Below, one piece after another: positions 34,532-42,687 of a DNA stretch of 64,000 nt. Every line of letters starts with the position of its first letter. Position 1 is the stretch's first letter. Both the position numbers and the translations under genes were made by a program. The DNA is from DAOLCO01 sp964612555 (GTDB lineage Bacteria; Bdellovibrionota_C; UBA2361; SZUA-149; DAOLCO01). The notes beneath the pieces are model-generated. The model did not search any database and had not been told where the DNA came from. It saw only the letters and a list, made by a program, of their open reading frames with translations. The stretch lies in contig CAZTBW010000007.1 of the NCBI GenBank assembly GCA_964612555.1, positions 123,475-187,474 of the forward strand, written 5' to 3'.

Positions 34532-35632
34532 ATGAGAATGTGTCTTGGAATTTTGGGAGGAGGGCAGTTAGCCAGAATGATGGCTCTTTCGGCTCACTCT
34601 ATGGGTATAGGAACAAAGTGTATTGACCCCAGTCCTGACTCACCTGCTTCGGAGGTTTCTCGCTGTGGTGTGTTCTCTTTTGATGATATTGAAGGAATAA
34701 GTGGTTATTTCGAGGGTGTTACTGCTCTGACGTATGAATTTGAGAATGTCCCTTGTGACACGGTACGTGCACTGGAGAAAAAGTTTTCTGTGTATCCCAA
34801 AGTTCAGGCTTTGGAGGTTACCCAAAACCGGATTCGTGAGAAAACTTTTTGTCGTGGTTTGGGAGTTCCTGTGCCTGGATTCGTGTCAGGAGACTCTCCA
34901 AAGGCATTGCTGGAGCGTGCTGAGGATTTGTTTTTTCCGTCAATCCTGAAAAGAACCAGTGGTGGTTATGATGGTAAAGGTCAGTGGAGACTTGAGTCTT
35001 TGGAAGACCTGAAGAAAATAGCCGTGTCGGTAGAATCCTCAGAGGTGATTCTTGAAGAGTTGATCTCATTTGATCGGGAATATTCCTGTATAGGGGTGAG
35101 ATCTCCAAAAGGGGAGATGAGGTTTTATCCACTTTGTGAAAATACTCATGTAGAGGGTATTTTGTTTGAAACTATGGCACCACCTCCTTCTTTAACTTCA
35201 CCTGAGGTAGAGAGAAAGCTCCATGAGTACACTCGTGCCATTGCTGAAGCACTTTCTTATGTTGGTGTGATCGCAGTCGAATATTTTATCAAAGGCGAAG
35301 AGGTGTTTTTTAACGAATTTGCTCCCCGGGTACATAACTCCGGGCACTGGACAATTGAAGGAGCTGAAATTTGCCAGTTCGAAAACCACGTACGGGCATG
35401 TCTTGATCTTCCACTTGGTTCTACTGAGGCGGTCGGGCTTTCCCTGATGTATAATCTTCTTGGAACCAGGGGAGATGTGGCGAAACTTCTTGAGCTTTCA
35501 GGCTTGCATTATCACTGGTACGGGAAGATTGACATTCGTGATAAAAGAAAGCTTGGGCATGTAACCTGCGTGTGTGATGATGAATCCGGGAGAAAACGGT
35601 TTCAGAATCAATTAAAAGAGCTTGTTAAGTGA
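34532..35632 (+). CDS. purK: N5-carboxyaminoimidazole ribonucleotide synthase
   Basis: ATP-grasp enzyme that carboxylates AIR with bicarbonate to N5-CAIR, the PurE substrate. Seen: 366 aa with the N-terminal 'LGILGGGQLARMMALSAHSM', ATP-grasp lysine region 'FPSILKRTSGGYDGKGQWRL', 'VILEELISFDREYSCIGVR' and the metal motif 'FNEFAPRVHNSGHWTIEGA'. Normal length. Forms an operon with purE; its stop overlaps the next start as GTGA at 35629-35632. Confidence 0.95.
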   Translation: MRMCLGILGGGQLARMMALSAHSMGIGTKCIDPSPDSPASEVSRCGVFSFDDIEGISGYFEGVTALTYEFENVPCDTVRALEKKFSVYPKVQALEVTQNRIREKTFCRGLGVPVPGFVSGDSPKALLERAEDLFFPSILKRTSGGYDGKGQWRLESLEDLKKIAVSVESSEVILEELISFDREYSCIGVRSPKGEMRFYPLCENTHVEGILFETMAPPPSLTSPEVERKLHEYTRAIAEALSYVGVIAVEYFIKGEEVFFNEFAPRVHNSGHWTIEGAEICQFENHVRACLDLPLGSTEAVGLSLMYNLLGTRGDVAKLLELSGLHYHWYGKIDIRDKRKLGHVTCVCDDESGRKRFQNQLKELVK

Positions 35633-35931
35633 GAAAAATCTTCTTGTATGTTTTTCTTGCAGGGGTGTCTTGTTTTGTGTTTTCCTGCAAGGAGTCTGCC
35701 TCAACTGCGGTCCCAAAGCTTGTTTTAGAGCTTAAATCAAAAGAGTCCGGAGAAAGAAACAGGGCGGCTCTTCGCCTAGCTTCATATGGAAAGGAGGCAA
35801 CTCCTGCGGTTCGACCCCTTATCGGACTTCTTGCTGATAGTAATCCGGGTGTGAGAAGTTCAGCGGCATATGCGCTTCGTCAGATTGATACTCCTGAAGC
35901 AAGAAAGGCACTTGATGAATATCAAAAATAA
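35629..35931 (+). CDS. Small lipoprotein with HEAT-like repeats
   Basis: Seen: 100 aa starting at GTG 35629, overlapping the purK stop. A lipoprotein signal ends at 'CFVFSCKES', with Cys at about residue 20. Two HEAT/armadillo-like helix pairs follow: 'GERNRAALRLASYGKEATPA' and 'NPGVRSSAAYALRQIDTPEA'. This looks like a protein-binding repeat presented at the membrane. Its end overlaps the folP start region by 17 bases. It probably rides on the purEK-folP transcript. Function unknown. Confidence 0.75.
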   Translation: MRKIFLYVFLAGVSCFVFSCKESASTAVPKLVLELKSKESGERNRAALRLASYGKEATPAVRPLIGLLADSNPGVRSSAAYALRQIDTPEARKALDEYQK

Positions 35932-36778
35932 TCGAGCTGAATTTATTCTGAAGAAAGATCAGACTTCTCACATGATGGGAATTCTGAACTGTACCCCTGA
36001 TTCTTTCAGTGATGGTGGTTTATATGTTTTGCCTCAGAGTGCCCTGGAGCGTTCTGAAGAGCTGATACGGGAGGGTGCTCACAGCATTGATATCGGGGGG
36101 ATGGCAAGCGGACCCGGAAGTAACATGCTTGATGTTTTAACTGAGAATGAACGGGTGCTTCAGGTGTGCAGAGTTCTGGGTGAAAACGGGGTATCTGAAA
36201 GGGTTCCGCTTTCTGTTGATACCTTCAGGATGCAGGTTGCAAAGACCGCTTATGAAGTGTGTGGTGTCTCGGTGGTTAATGATATTTCTGCTCTCAGGCA
36301 TGATCCTGAAATGGCACCTTTTGTTGCCGGAGAGGATCTTCATGTGGTGCTTATGTACTCAAAAGAGAGCGCTGAATATCCTCTTGTGACCGATCGTGAA
36401 GCTCCAAAAGGTGATCTTATTGAAACCATCAAAAAGTTTTTTGATGAGAGGGTTAATTTCGCCCTTAAAAGTAATATTAAACAGAAAAGAATAATCCTTG
36501 ACCCCGGAATGGGAAGGTTTCTCGGGGCGTCCCCTGAACACAGTTGGGAAATGATAAAACGAATTGATGAGATTACAAGACTTTTTAAAGATTTTCCTTT
36601 GCTCCTTGGAGTTTCAAGAAAAAGTTTTATCGGTGCTTCTGTTCAGGAAAGAGATATTCATTCAAAACTTATTGAACTGTTTTTAATGAATAAGGGAATT
36701 TCTATTATCAGAACTCACAATGTTGGATTGCTTCATGGTTTGAAAAAGATTTGGGGTAATCTACATGCTGATTTTTAG
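35915..36778 (+). CDS. folP: Dihydropteroate synthase
   Basis: Folate pathway: condenses pterin pyrophosphate with p-aminobenzoate, the step blocked by sulfonamides. Seen: about 287 aa TIM barrel. The pterin loop is 'MMGILNCTPDSFSDGG', with 'LSVDTFRMQVAKTAYE', 'VVNDISALR', 'LLLGVSRKSFIG' and the final 'IIRTHNVG'. The block usually written DPGIGFGKT reads 'LDPGMGRFLGASPEHSW', a variant also seen in some bacterial FolP. ATG 35915 was chosen because AGAAAGG ends six bases upstream; an in-frame ATG at 35870 would overlap the lipoprotein gene more deeply. Last gene of the pur-fol operon. Confidence 0.9.
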   Translation: MNIKNNRAEFILKKDQTSHMMGILNCTPDSFSDGGLYVLPQSALERSEELIREGAHSIDIGGMASGPGSNMLDVLTENERVLQVCRVLGENGVSERVPLSVDTFRMQVAKTAYEVCGVSVVNDISALRHDPEMAPFVAGEDLHVVLMYSKESAEYPLVTDREAPKGDLIETIKKFFDERVNFALKSNIKQKRIILDPGMGRFLGASPEHSWEMIKRIDEITRLFKDFPLLLGVSRKSFIGASVQERDIHSKLIELFLMNKGISIIRTHNVGLLHGLKKIWGNLHADF

Positions 36779-36800
36779 AAATTGTATTTGAGGTTCAGTG

Positions 36801-37427
36801 CTAAGCTCCACTGATAAAAGTATTTGCAACCCGGATAACTTTTAATTCTTCAGACGTAAAATAGGAAACACTTCTAGATCTGACCTTGTCGCTGTTAGTA
36901 CCTGGAGGGCTAAAAAAAGTTATAAGAGATGATTTCTTGTATTCAAGGGAAACTTTAACTGCGTTGATGCAGTCATATACATCTGGATCGTTTGGGTCAC
37001 AATTAATAAAAATACCACTTTCACCCGTTGTATTTGGGTTCCATTGTCCAAGGACCATCTCCCAGCCATCCCCTTTGCAAGAAATGCCAGTGCAATCAAA
37101 TTCATAGAAATCCCATCCCCAATCATGCAGACCGGTAATTGAATTTTCTTCTCCTATGATTTTGAGAGACTGAAAAACGCTTCTTGCAACAATAGAGGGT
37201 CCCTGTTCACCTACTTGTCCATCATGCAGCATTTTCCTATAGTTAGCCAGTGCAGCCATTCCAAGATACTCGGTAAGGTTATTTTCCTCAAGTTTTGACT
37301 GAAGAAGGAAATGTCCATCGACTGAGAGTACTAGTAAAAAAATCATCGTCATCATAAATAATGAAGTGAAAATGACGACCCCGCCTCTTTCTCCTAATGG
37401 TGTAGTCTGTGTATTTTGATTTATCAT
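36801..37427 (-). CDS. TadG-like pseudopilin-type protein
   Basis: Seen: 208 aa. The N-terminus 'GERGGVVIFTSLFMM' followed by a hydrophobic helix (about residues 18-40) is the TadG/TadE-type leader: a G-E-x-G motif, then a membrane helix with a periplasmic C-terminal domain. The rest has paired cysteines ('FDCTGISCKGD', 'INCDPNDPDVYDC') suggesting disulfides in the periplasm. It follows the TadE-like gene by 2 bases. No Tad ATPase, RcpA secretin or prepilin peptidase is in the window, so this pair is an orphan minor-pseudopilin locus or serves machinery elsewhere. Confidence 0.72.
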   Translation of the reverse strand: MINQNTQTTPLGERGGVVIFTSLFMMTMIFLLVLSVDGHFLLQSKLEENNLTEYLGMAALANYRKMLHDGQVGEQGPSIVARSVFQSLKIIGEENSITGLHDWGWDFYEFDCTGISCKGDGWEMVLGQWNPNTTGESGIFINCDPNDPDVYDCINAVKVSLEYKKSSLITFFSPPGTNSDKVRSRSVSYFTSEELKVIRVANTFISGA

Positions 37428-37429
37428 AT

Positions 37430-37945
37430 TTATAAATTAATTTTTTTCAAAGTGGCTTTACTTTCCACATTTTTGTTCGCCCAAAAAAAAGTAAGTTTTT
37501 TTTCAACTTTTATTTTAACACTTACCGTTTTATGTGGATCGTTATAACGAGTCTCAATATTAAGTGAGTCCATATTTAAGGTTCCCGAGTCGGATATTAT
37601 CGATCTGTATATTCTTTCCTGAGTCGCAAGATGGTAGCAATAGCAGGAGGGCTCTTCGAATGACGTTGCCTCACATATTTGATCGCATTCATTTGCCCCG
37701 TCATCTTTATAAATATTTGTTACTGTTTCGTTTGCCTGGGGTATTCCTGGTACCATTGCAAAAAAAATCGTTGCATCTCGTGCAACCTGAGAAATATATG
37801 TTTGGGTTTTGGTATAGTTGAGAAAATCTACACAAAACATGAAGAACATTACAAGAAATGGAGCTATGATCACTGATTCGAGTAGCACTGAACCTTGTTC
37901 GGAATCGTACCTTAGATAAATCTGCTTGAAATCGTCGTTGTTCAT
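37430..37945 (-). CDS. TadE-like pseudopilin-type protein
   Basis: Seen: 171 aa with the TadE leader: 'SEQGSVLLESVIIAPFLVMF', that is (E)-x-G-S-x-x-(L/V)-E then a hydrophobic helix, followed by a periplasmic domain with 'YISQVARDATIFFAM' and a Cys-rich stretch (C in 'NECDQICEATSFEEPSCYCY'). TadE/F/G proteins are minor components of Flp/Tad type IVc pili. The C-terminal part is beta-rich and ends in basic residues. It pairs with the TadG-like gene; both read away from the tonB operon. Confidence 0.75.
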   Translation of the reverse strand: MNNDDFKQIYLRYDSEQGSVLLESVIIAPFLVMFFMFCVDFLNYTKTQTYISQVARDATIFFAMVPGIPQANETVTNIYKDDGANECDQICEATSFEEPSCYCYHLATQERIYRSIISDSGTLNMDSLNIETRYNDPHKTVSVKIKVEKKLTFFWANKNVESKATLKKINL

Positions 37946-38073
37946 AATTAAATATTGAATCTGTTAGTCACCTATGGATGTGTTCTGATATCTTTAATCG
38001 AATCTGTCCCGCTGATAGTATCGGCATTTACCCTACTTTACTTAAGAAGTGAGTAGTGGCTAAGAGTTTGGAT

Positions 38074-38805
38074 TTATTCAATAAGAGAGAAGCTTACTGG
38101 AATTATGAACTCTGTAATCTCGTATGAGGAAGGGATGGCGGGAAGAGGAGCTGCTCTGTGTACCATTTTGATCAGTTCTTTATCCAGAATTTGGTGACCT
38201 GTAGAGGAATTCACTGAGATGTTTTTAATGGAACCGCTTCTGTGCAGGCTGAGATGTATTTGACCATCACCGCTGATACCTCTTCTTCTTGCTCGTTCCG
38301 GGTATCTCTTTGCATTAGAGAGCAGTTTTAAAAGTGCCTGCTCGTAGGTGATGCCACCGTGAGAGCCTTGCCCGGAACCCTGTCCGGCAGATTTTGATAC
38401 GCTTTCTGAGATATTTTTTTCGGTCATTCCTTCATTCCCGGTACTTTGCTCACCGGGAGGTGTTTCAACTTTTTGTGAGGGTTCGACTTTTTTTACTTCC
38501 GGAGAATGTATCTTCTTTTTTGGTAAGGGGGGAGGAGGGGAGATCTTGGTTGGTGGAGTGATAGTTTCAGGTTCTTTTTTTTGATTTTCTCCCTGGTTCG
38601 GGGTGGAAGTGCCGGGAGTGGAGGTATCTGTGCCGGCAGGTGCCCCGATGAAAGTAATGTGTATTGGAAGAGGTACATCTACAATACTGGCACTGCTTGC
38701 ACTTACAAATAAAAAGGAAAGTCCGCTTAGTGAAACAAACAAAACATGAAGCAGAGTCGAAATAAAGAAATTATTTTTTATAATTTTGGGTATCAGAGCG
38801 TTCAT
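38074..38805 (-). CDS. tonB: TonB-family energy transducer
   Basis: Couples the inner-membrane proton motive force to outer-membrane receptors. Seen: 243 aa with an N-terminal membrane segment (about residues 13-40). A Pro/Lys/Glu/Thr-rich spacer (about 60-145) spans the periplasm. The C-terminal TonB domain has 'RYPERARRRGISGDGQIHLS' and 'SSTGHQILDKELIKMVHRAA'. It is the last gene of the exbB-exbD-tonB operon, 12 bases after exbD, and the operon diverges from a TonB-dependent receptor, its probable client. Confidence 0.88.
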   Translation of the reverse strand: MNALIPKIIKNNFFISTLLHVLFVSLSGLSFLFVSASSASIVDVPLPIHITFIGAPAGTDTSTPGTSTPNQGENQKKEPETITPPTKISPPPPLPKKKIHSPEVKKVEPSQKVETPPGEQSTGNEGMTEKNISESVSKSAGQGSGQGSHGGITYEQALLKLLSNAKRYPERARRRGISGDGQIHLSLHRSGSIKNISVNSSTGHQILDKELIKMVHRAAPLPAIPSSYEITEFIIPVSFSLIE

Positions 38806-38817
38806 ACCTGAAAAATA

Positions 38818-39243
38818 TTATTCGTTTTTCTTAACAGGTTGGGCAGCTATTGAAATATTTGTGATGCCACTTAAATTCACTGCGTCCATAACAGAGATCA
38901 GAGTTGCTACAGAAACCTCAATGTCACTACTGATCAGCGCTTGAGATTCAGATGGATTCTGAATGGTCATGGTGAGATATTCTTTGAGATATTCAGGGGT
39001 GATTTGTTTTCCATCAATATGCACAAGGTTGTCTTTCGAGATCCCAATCTGAATAGGTTCACTTGTTAATGGCGCTACGCTTGATGCTTCCGGTAAGTTA
39101 AGTTCAAGCCCCTGATTAACTACAAAGGCACTTGTGAGTATGAAAAAAAGCAGTAGCAGGAAAACCACATCAATCAGTGGAGTCATGTCGAGGGCACGGC
39201 TCAGTTTCTTTCTGCCCTGAAATGTGAGGCTAGTAGTTTGCAT
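38818..39243 (-). CDS. exbD: Biopolymer transport protein ExbD/TolR
   Basis: Seen: 141 aa. The N-terminal membrane helix carries the essential Asp in 'DMTPLIDVVFLLLLFFI', then a periplasmic domain. With ExbB it forms the proton-driven motor that energises TonB. Its start overlaps the exbB end by 14 bases. Presence next to a TonB gene favours ExbD over TolR. Confidence 0.92.
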   Translation of the reverse strand: MQTTSLTFQGRKKLSRALDMTPLIDVVFLLLLFFILTSAFVVNQGLELNLPEASSVAPLTSEPIQIGISKDNLVHIDGKQITPEYLKEYLTMTIQNPSESQALISSDIEVSVATLISVMDAVNLSGITNISIAAQPVKKNE

Positions 39244-39958
39244 GAGCTTTCCAGACAGGGGCTTCTTTTGAGTACGTTGCCAGAGTTTGGGGGTCAGTCC
39301 CCAGAGTATCTTTATTTGGAGTACTTTTTTTGAAGTGTAAAAGAACCTGCCCGGTGCCTGAGCTCATAAGAGAACTGATATCATCAACCAGACCTTCAAA
39401 GTAATAGTAGGCACCCATGGTGGGGATTGCAACGATAAGGGCAAATGCGGTGGTGAGAAGTGCTTCCCATATTCCTCCTGCCAGAAGAGCAGGATTTACC
39501 GCAGTGTTTGCGTCCTGAATGACTATAAATGCTGCAATCATCCCGGTTACCGTTCCAAGTAATCCGAGGATGGGAGTGATCTGGGCAAGTGCACATAGTC
39601 CTCTCAGCCCCTTATCGAGTTTACGAAGTTCCAGAGAACCTGTGCGAATGATTTCTTTTTCAATGTTTTCAAGGGAAAGAAGCTGGCTTTTACACATATC
39701 CAGAGTGGTTTCCATGATTCTTGCAACAGGGTGATTGCTTGATTCAAGTACCGCAAGTGCGGCGTTGGTACCATCCCTGTGAAGGGCGGATACTGTGTCA
39801 TTGATGAATGCGGTATCGTGTCGGAATACAGACCAGAACTGTCTTCCTTTACTGATAATAATTGTCAACGAAGCGATAGAGCAGCCAAGGATGACAAACA
39901 TGACCCAGCCACCTTTTATCAGTAAGTCAATCGGAGCGAAGTAATCAGTTAATGACAT
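39230..39958 (-). CDS. exbB: MotA/TolQ/ExbB proton channel protein
   Basis: Seen: 242 aa with three membrane helices; the two C-terminal ones hold 'LAQITPILGLLGTVTGMIAA' and 'GGIWEALLTTAFALIVAIP', the MotA/ExbB proton-channel core. The cytoplasmic region between helix 1 and 2 is helical. It opens the exbB-exbD-tonB operon. A perfect 10-bp inverted repeat lies 35 bases upstream of the start. Confidence 0.92.
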   Translation of the reverse strand: MSLTDYFAPIDLLIKGGWVMFVILGCSIASLTIIISKGRQFWSVFRHDTAFINDTVSALHRDGTNAALAVLESSNHPVARIMETTLDMCKSQLLSLENIEKEIIRTGSLELRKLDKGLRGLCALAQITPILGLLGTVTGMIAAFIVIQDANTAVNPALLAGGIWEALLTTAFALIVAIPTMGAYYYFEGLVDDISSLMSSGTGQVLLHFKKSTPNKDTLGTDPQTLATYSKEAPVWKAHANY

Positions 39959-39992
39959 AATAAGTGATATCTAAAAAATGCGATCTGTAAAG

Positions 39993-40030
39993 CTATATGA
40001 AATAAACATAATCAGAAAAATTTCATATAG
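39993..40030. promoter_or_regulatory. Perfect 10-bp inverted repeat upstream of exbB, possible operator or leader hairpin
   Basis: CTATATGAAA (39993-40002) and TTTCATATAG (40021-40030) are exact reverse complements with an 18-base spacer, 35 bases before the exbB start. It could bind a repressor or fold in the 5' leader of the exbB transcript. Confidence 0.6.
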
Positions 40031-40191
40031 TTAAATTAAGACATAGTATATATCATTTTTTGTTAGGTATGGCAAAGTAAGTTGGGTTGCTCAGATCTCT
40101 GAAATTACCCTCTAAAAAGCGTATAATTTCAGATAAAATACTATAAAAACTAAACAAATATATTTTACACTAAGGTAAGTGTCCTAAGTGC

Positions 40192-40238
40192 TTGACATGC
40201 CAAGTAGCTAAAGTATAGCTAGTGCCAAACTATACTTT
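40192..40238 (+). promoter_or_regulatory. Promoter with overlapping inverted repeat upstream of the TonB-dependent receptor
   Basis: TTGACA (40192-40197), a 16-base spacer and TATAGC (40214-40219) fit a sigma-70 promoter. A perfect 9-bp inverted repeat, AAAGTATAG (40210-40218) and CTATACTTT (40230-40238) with 11 bases between, covers the -10 box and the expected start site, the normal place for a repressor. It does not resemble a Fur box. Confidence 0.65.
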
Positions 40239-40281
40239 TGTAGATACTTAATCGGTATAAAAATAGGACGTGAGCATTGTA

Positions 40282-42597
40282 ATGAATAGATACTATGTAA
40301 ATTCGAGAAGTTTGATTCGTGCATATTGCTTTTCTTCACTGGTAGTAGGGCTTTTTCTTCTGCCTGGTGCTGTTGTGTTTGCTGAAGAACTGTCAGGAGA
40401 GGCAGATTCTGCAGCTGATCATTCCACAGGCGATCAGGGAGATGAATCGAAACAAGGGCAAGCACTTTCCAGAGAGAAAATACTTCAGAGGATTACGGTT
40501 ACCGGCTCGCAGGAAAAAGCGAAAAAAGTACCTGGCTCAGCTCACTTACTTGAGGGTAATGATCTTGAGGAAACGAAAGTCGGTTTTGATGATATTCACA
40601 GAATGCTCAGAAGAGTTCCCGGTGTTAATATTCAGGAAGAGGATGGGTATGGACTTCGTCCAAATATAAGTTTCAGAGGAAACCCATCAGAGCGAACAGA
40701 CAGCATTACACTTATGGAAGATGGAGTTTTGATTGCTCCGGCTCCGTACTCTGCTCCGGCAGCATACTATTTCCCGACAGCAGGTAGAATGGAAGGTATG
40801 GAAGTAATCAAGGGTGCAGGTTCTATCAAGTATGGACCAAGAACCACCGGTGGGTCACTTAATATGCTTTCCACCTCAATTCCCGATGACTTCAAGTTGC
40901 GTGGTACTGTTGGAGTGGGTTCAAATGATACCAAGAAAATGCACTTCAATACCGGTGACTCCTACCGTTATGGAGGGTTCATGCTTGAAACCTATCAGAT
41001 CGAAACCAGTGGGTTTAGAAGACTTGATGGTGGAGGTGATACTGGTTTTGACCTTCAGGATTACGTCGGTAAGTTCCGTATTAATTCAGACAGGGATAAA
41101 CCCTTTTATCAGCAACTCGAAGTTAAGCTTGGGTACTACAAGCAGGGGTCGAATGAAACCTATCTGGGTTTGACGCAGGAAGATTTTGATAATGACCCAT
41201 ATCGCAGGTATGCCGCATCACAGCTTGATCGTATCGAAGTTGATCATTATCAAACACAGGCTCAGCATTATATAGAACTTTCTGATTCAATAGATATTAC
41301 CACAACCGGGTATTACAACAGGACTTCCAGAGCGTGGTATAAACTTGATTCGGTTGGTGGCACCGGGCTTGCGAGTATTTTAAGTGATCCGGGTCAGTAC
41401 GCAGACCAGTATGACTGGATTACAGGAGGCACGAGCCCTGATGATGCCATGTCTGTTCGGGATAACAACAGAGACTATTACAGTGCGGGAATCCAGACTG
41501 TAGTGAGTGCTGAAATTACTACGGGTCCACTTGAGCACGGATTGCAGGTTGGTGGACGGTATCACCGGGATGAAGAAGATCGTTTCCAGAGAGATGATCG
41601 TTATCGTATGGATAACGGGCGACTGGTTATGACCAGAGCTGGAGCCCCCGGTTCTCAGGCGAATAGAGTTGGAACAGCCGAGGCATTAGCCTTTTACATG
41701 ATTGATGATATTAAGGTTGGAGACCTGACCGTGTCACCGGGCTTTCGTTATGAAACAATTAATTTCAGACAACGGGATTACGGAAGAAATGACCCAACCA
41801 GATCCGGTGATAATGAGTCAGTGCACAGAAGTGGTGTGAGTGCTTTTATTCCCGGTATTGGAGTGAGCTATGATCTTACTTCCGAATTTACCGGTTTTGC
41901 AGGGGTACATAAAGGCTTCTCACCTCCGGGTCCAAGCAATCTTCAGGGAGTAAAAGAAGAAGAGAGTATTAACTATGAAGTGGGAGCGAAGTATGGTTAC
42001 AGAAGCTTCCTATCTCAGTTGGTATTTTTCTATACTGATTATGATAATCTTCTTGGACAGGATTCTCTTGCATCCGGTGGTGTAGGAACGGGAGATCTTT
42101 TTAATCTTGGAGAAGCACGTGCCTATGGTATTGAGTTTTCAACAGAGTACGACATTGCTGATATTTTTGATTTACCTTTCAGCATGCCCGTATTCGGTAA
42201 TTATACCTATACAAATGCAAAATTGAGTTCTTCCTTTGACAGTGACTTCTTCGGAGAGGTGAACAAAGGGGACTGGATTCCTTACATTCCGGAACACCAG
42301 TTTGCGGTGGGTACGGCAGTGCAGCACGAAAAGTGGGGGAAACTTGGAATACGAGCTCATTTTGTTAATGCAATGCATACCGCAGGTGGAACGGCTCAGC
42401 TTGGTGATGCACCAAAGACGGATTCGTATCTGATTTTTGATGCAAGTGCGGAGACTCCTGATCTGTATAAAGGTGCCCGATTCTATGTAGATGCATTAAA
42501 TCTGTTTGATCGTGAATATGCGGTTGCGCTGAGACCATCAGGGTTTCGACCAGGTATGCCTTTTACTGTGATCGCAGGTATCCGGTTTGCAATGTAG
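40282..42597 (+). CDS. TonB-dependent outer-membrane receptor (FecA-like)
   Basis: Outer-membrane beta-barrel that imports a scarce nutrient, often a ferric siderophore, with TonB energy. Seen: about 771 aa. A signal peptide ends near 'GAVVFA'. A TonB-box-like 'QRITVTGSQ' follows, then a plug domain ('LRRVPGVNIQEEDGYGLRPN', 'SITLMEDGVLIAPAPYS', 'MEVIKGAGSIKYGPRTTGG') and a 22-strand barrel ending in aromatic '...GIRFAM'. The plug matches FecA-type iron receptors, but no N-terminal signalling domain is visible. ATG 40282 is preferred; a GTG at 40270 is in frame. It diverges from exbB-exbD-tonB, giving a self-contained uptake unit. No siderophore genes are in the window, so the substrate stays open. 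Confidence 0.9.
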   Translation: MNRYYVNSRSLIRAYCFSSLVVGLFLLPGAVVFAEELSGEADSAADHSTGDQGDESKQGQALSREKILQRITVTGSQEKAKKVPGSAHLLEGNDLEETKVGFDDIHRMLRRVPGVNIQEEDGYGLRPNISFRGNPSERTDSITLMEDGVLIAPAPYSAPAAYYFPTAGRMEGMEVIKGAGSIKYGPRTTGGSLNMLSTSIPDDFKLRGTVGVGSNDTKKMHFNTGDSYRYGGFMLETYQIETSGFRRLDGGGDTGFDLQDYVGKFRINSDRDKPFYQQLEVKLGYYKQGSNETYLGLTQEDFDNDPYRRYAASQLDRIEVDHYQTQAQHYIELSDSIDITTTGYYNRTSRAWYKLDSVGGTGLASILSDPGQYADQYDWITGGTSPDDAMSVRDNNRDYYSAGIQTVVSAEITTGPLEHGLQVGGRYHRDEEDRFQRDDRYRMDNGRLVMTRAGAPGSQANRVGTAEALAFYMIDDIKVGDLTVSPGFRYETINFRQRDYGRNDPTRSGDNESVHRSGVSAFIPGIGVSYDLTSEFTGFAGVHKGFSPPGPSNLQGVKEEESINYEVGAKYGYRSFLSQLVFFYTDYDNLLGQDSLASGGVGTGDLFNLGEARAYGIEFSTEYDIADIFDLPFSMPVFGNYTYTNAKLSSSFDSDFFGEVNKGDWIPYIPEHQFAVGTAVQHEKWGKLGIRAHFVNAMHTAGGTAQLGDAPKTDSYLIFDASAETPDLYKGARFYVDALNLFDREYAVALRPSGFRPGMPFTVIAGIRFAM

Positions 42598-42622
42598 AAG
42601 AAACTGCATTGCAAACGCTCCA

Positions 42623-42687
42623 TTTCGATATTTAGCCGGACTGATACTCCCGTGCTGATTTTGTCGGGGCATGGCTAAATATCGAAA
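42623..42687. repeat. 15-bp perfect inverted repeat between converging genes
   Basis: TTTCGATATTTAGCC (42623-42637) and GGCTAAATATCGAAA (42673-42687) are exact reverse complements with 35 bases between. The right arm is the end of the DUF1338 gene including its stop (42675-42677); the left arm is an inverted copy of it after the receptor gene. It may act as a bidirectional terminator without a T run. Confidence 0.85.
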
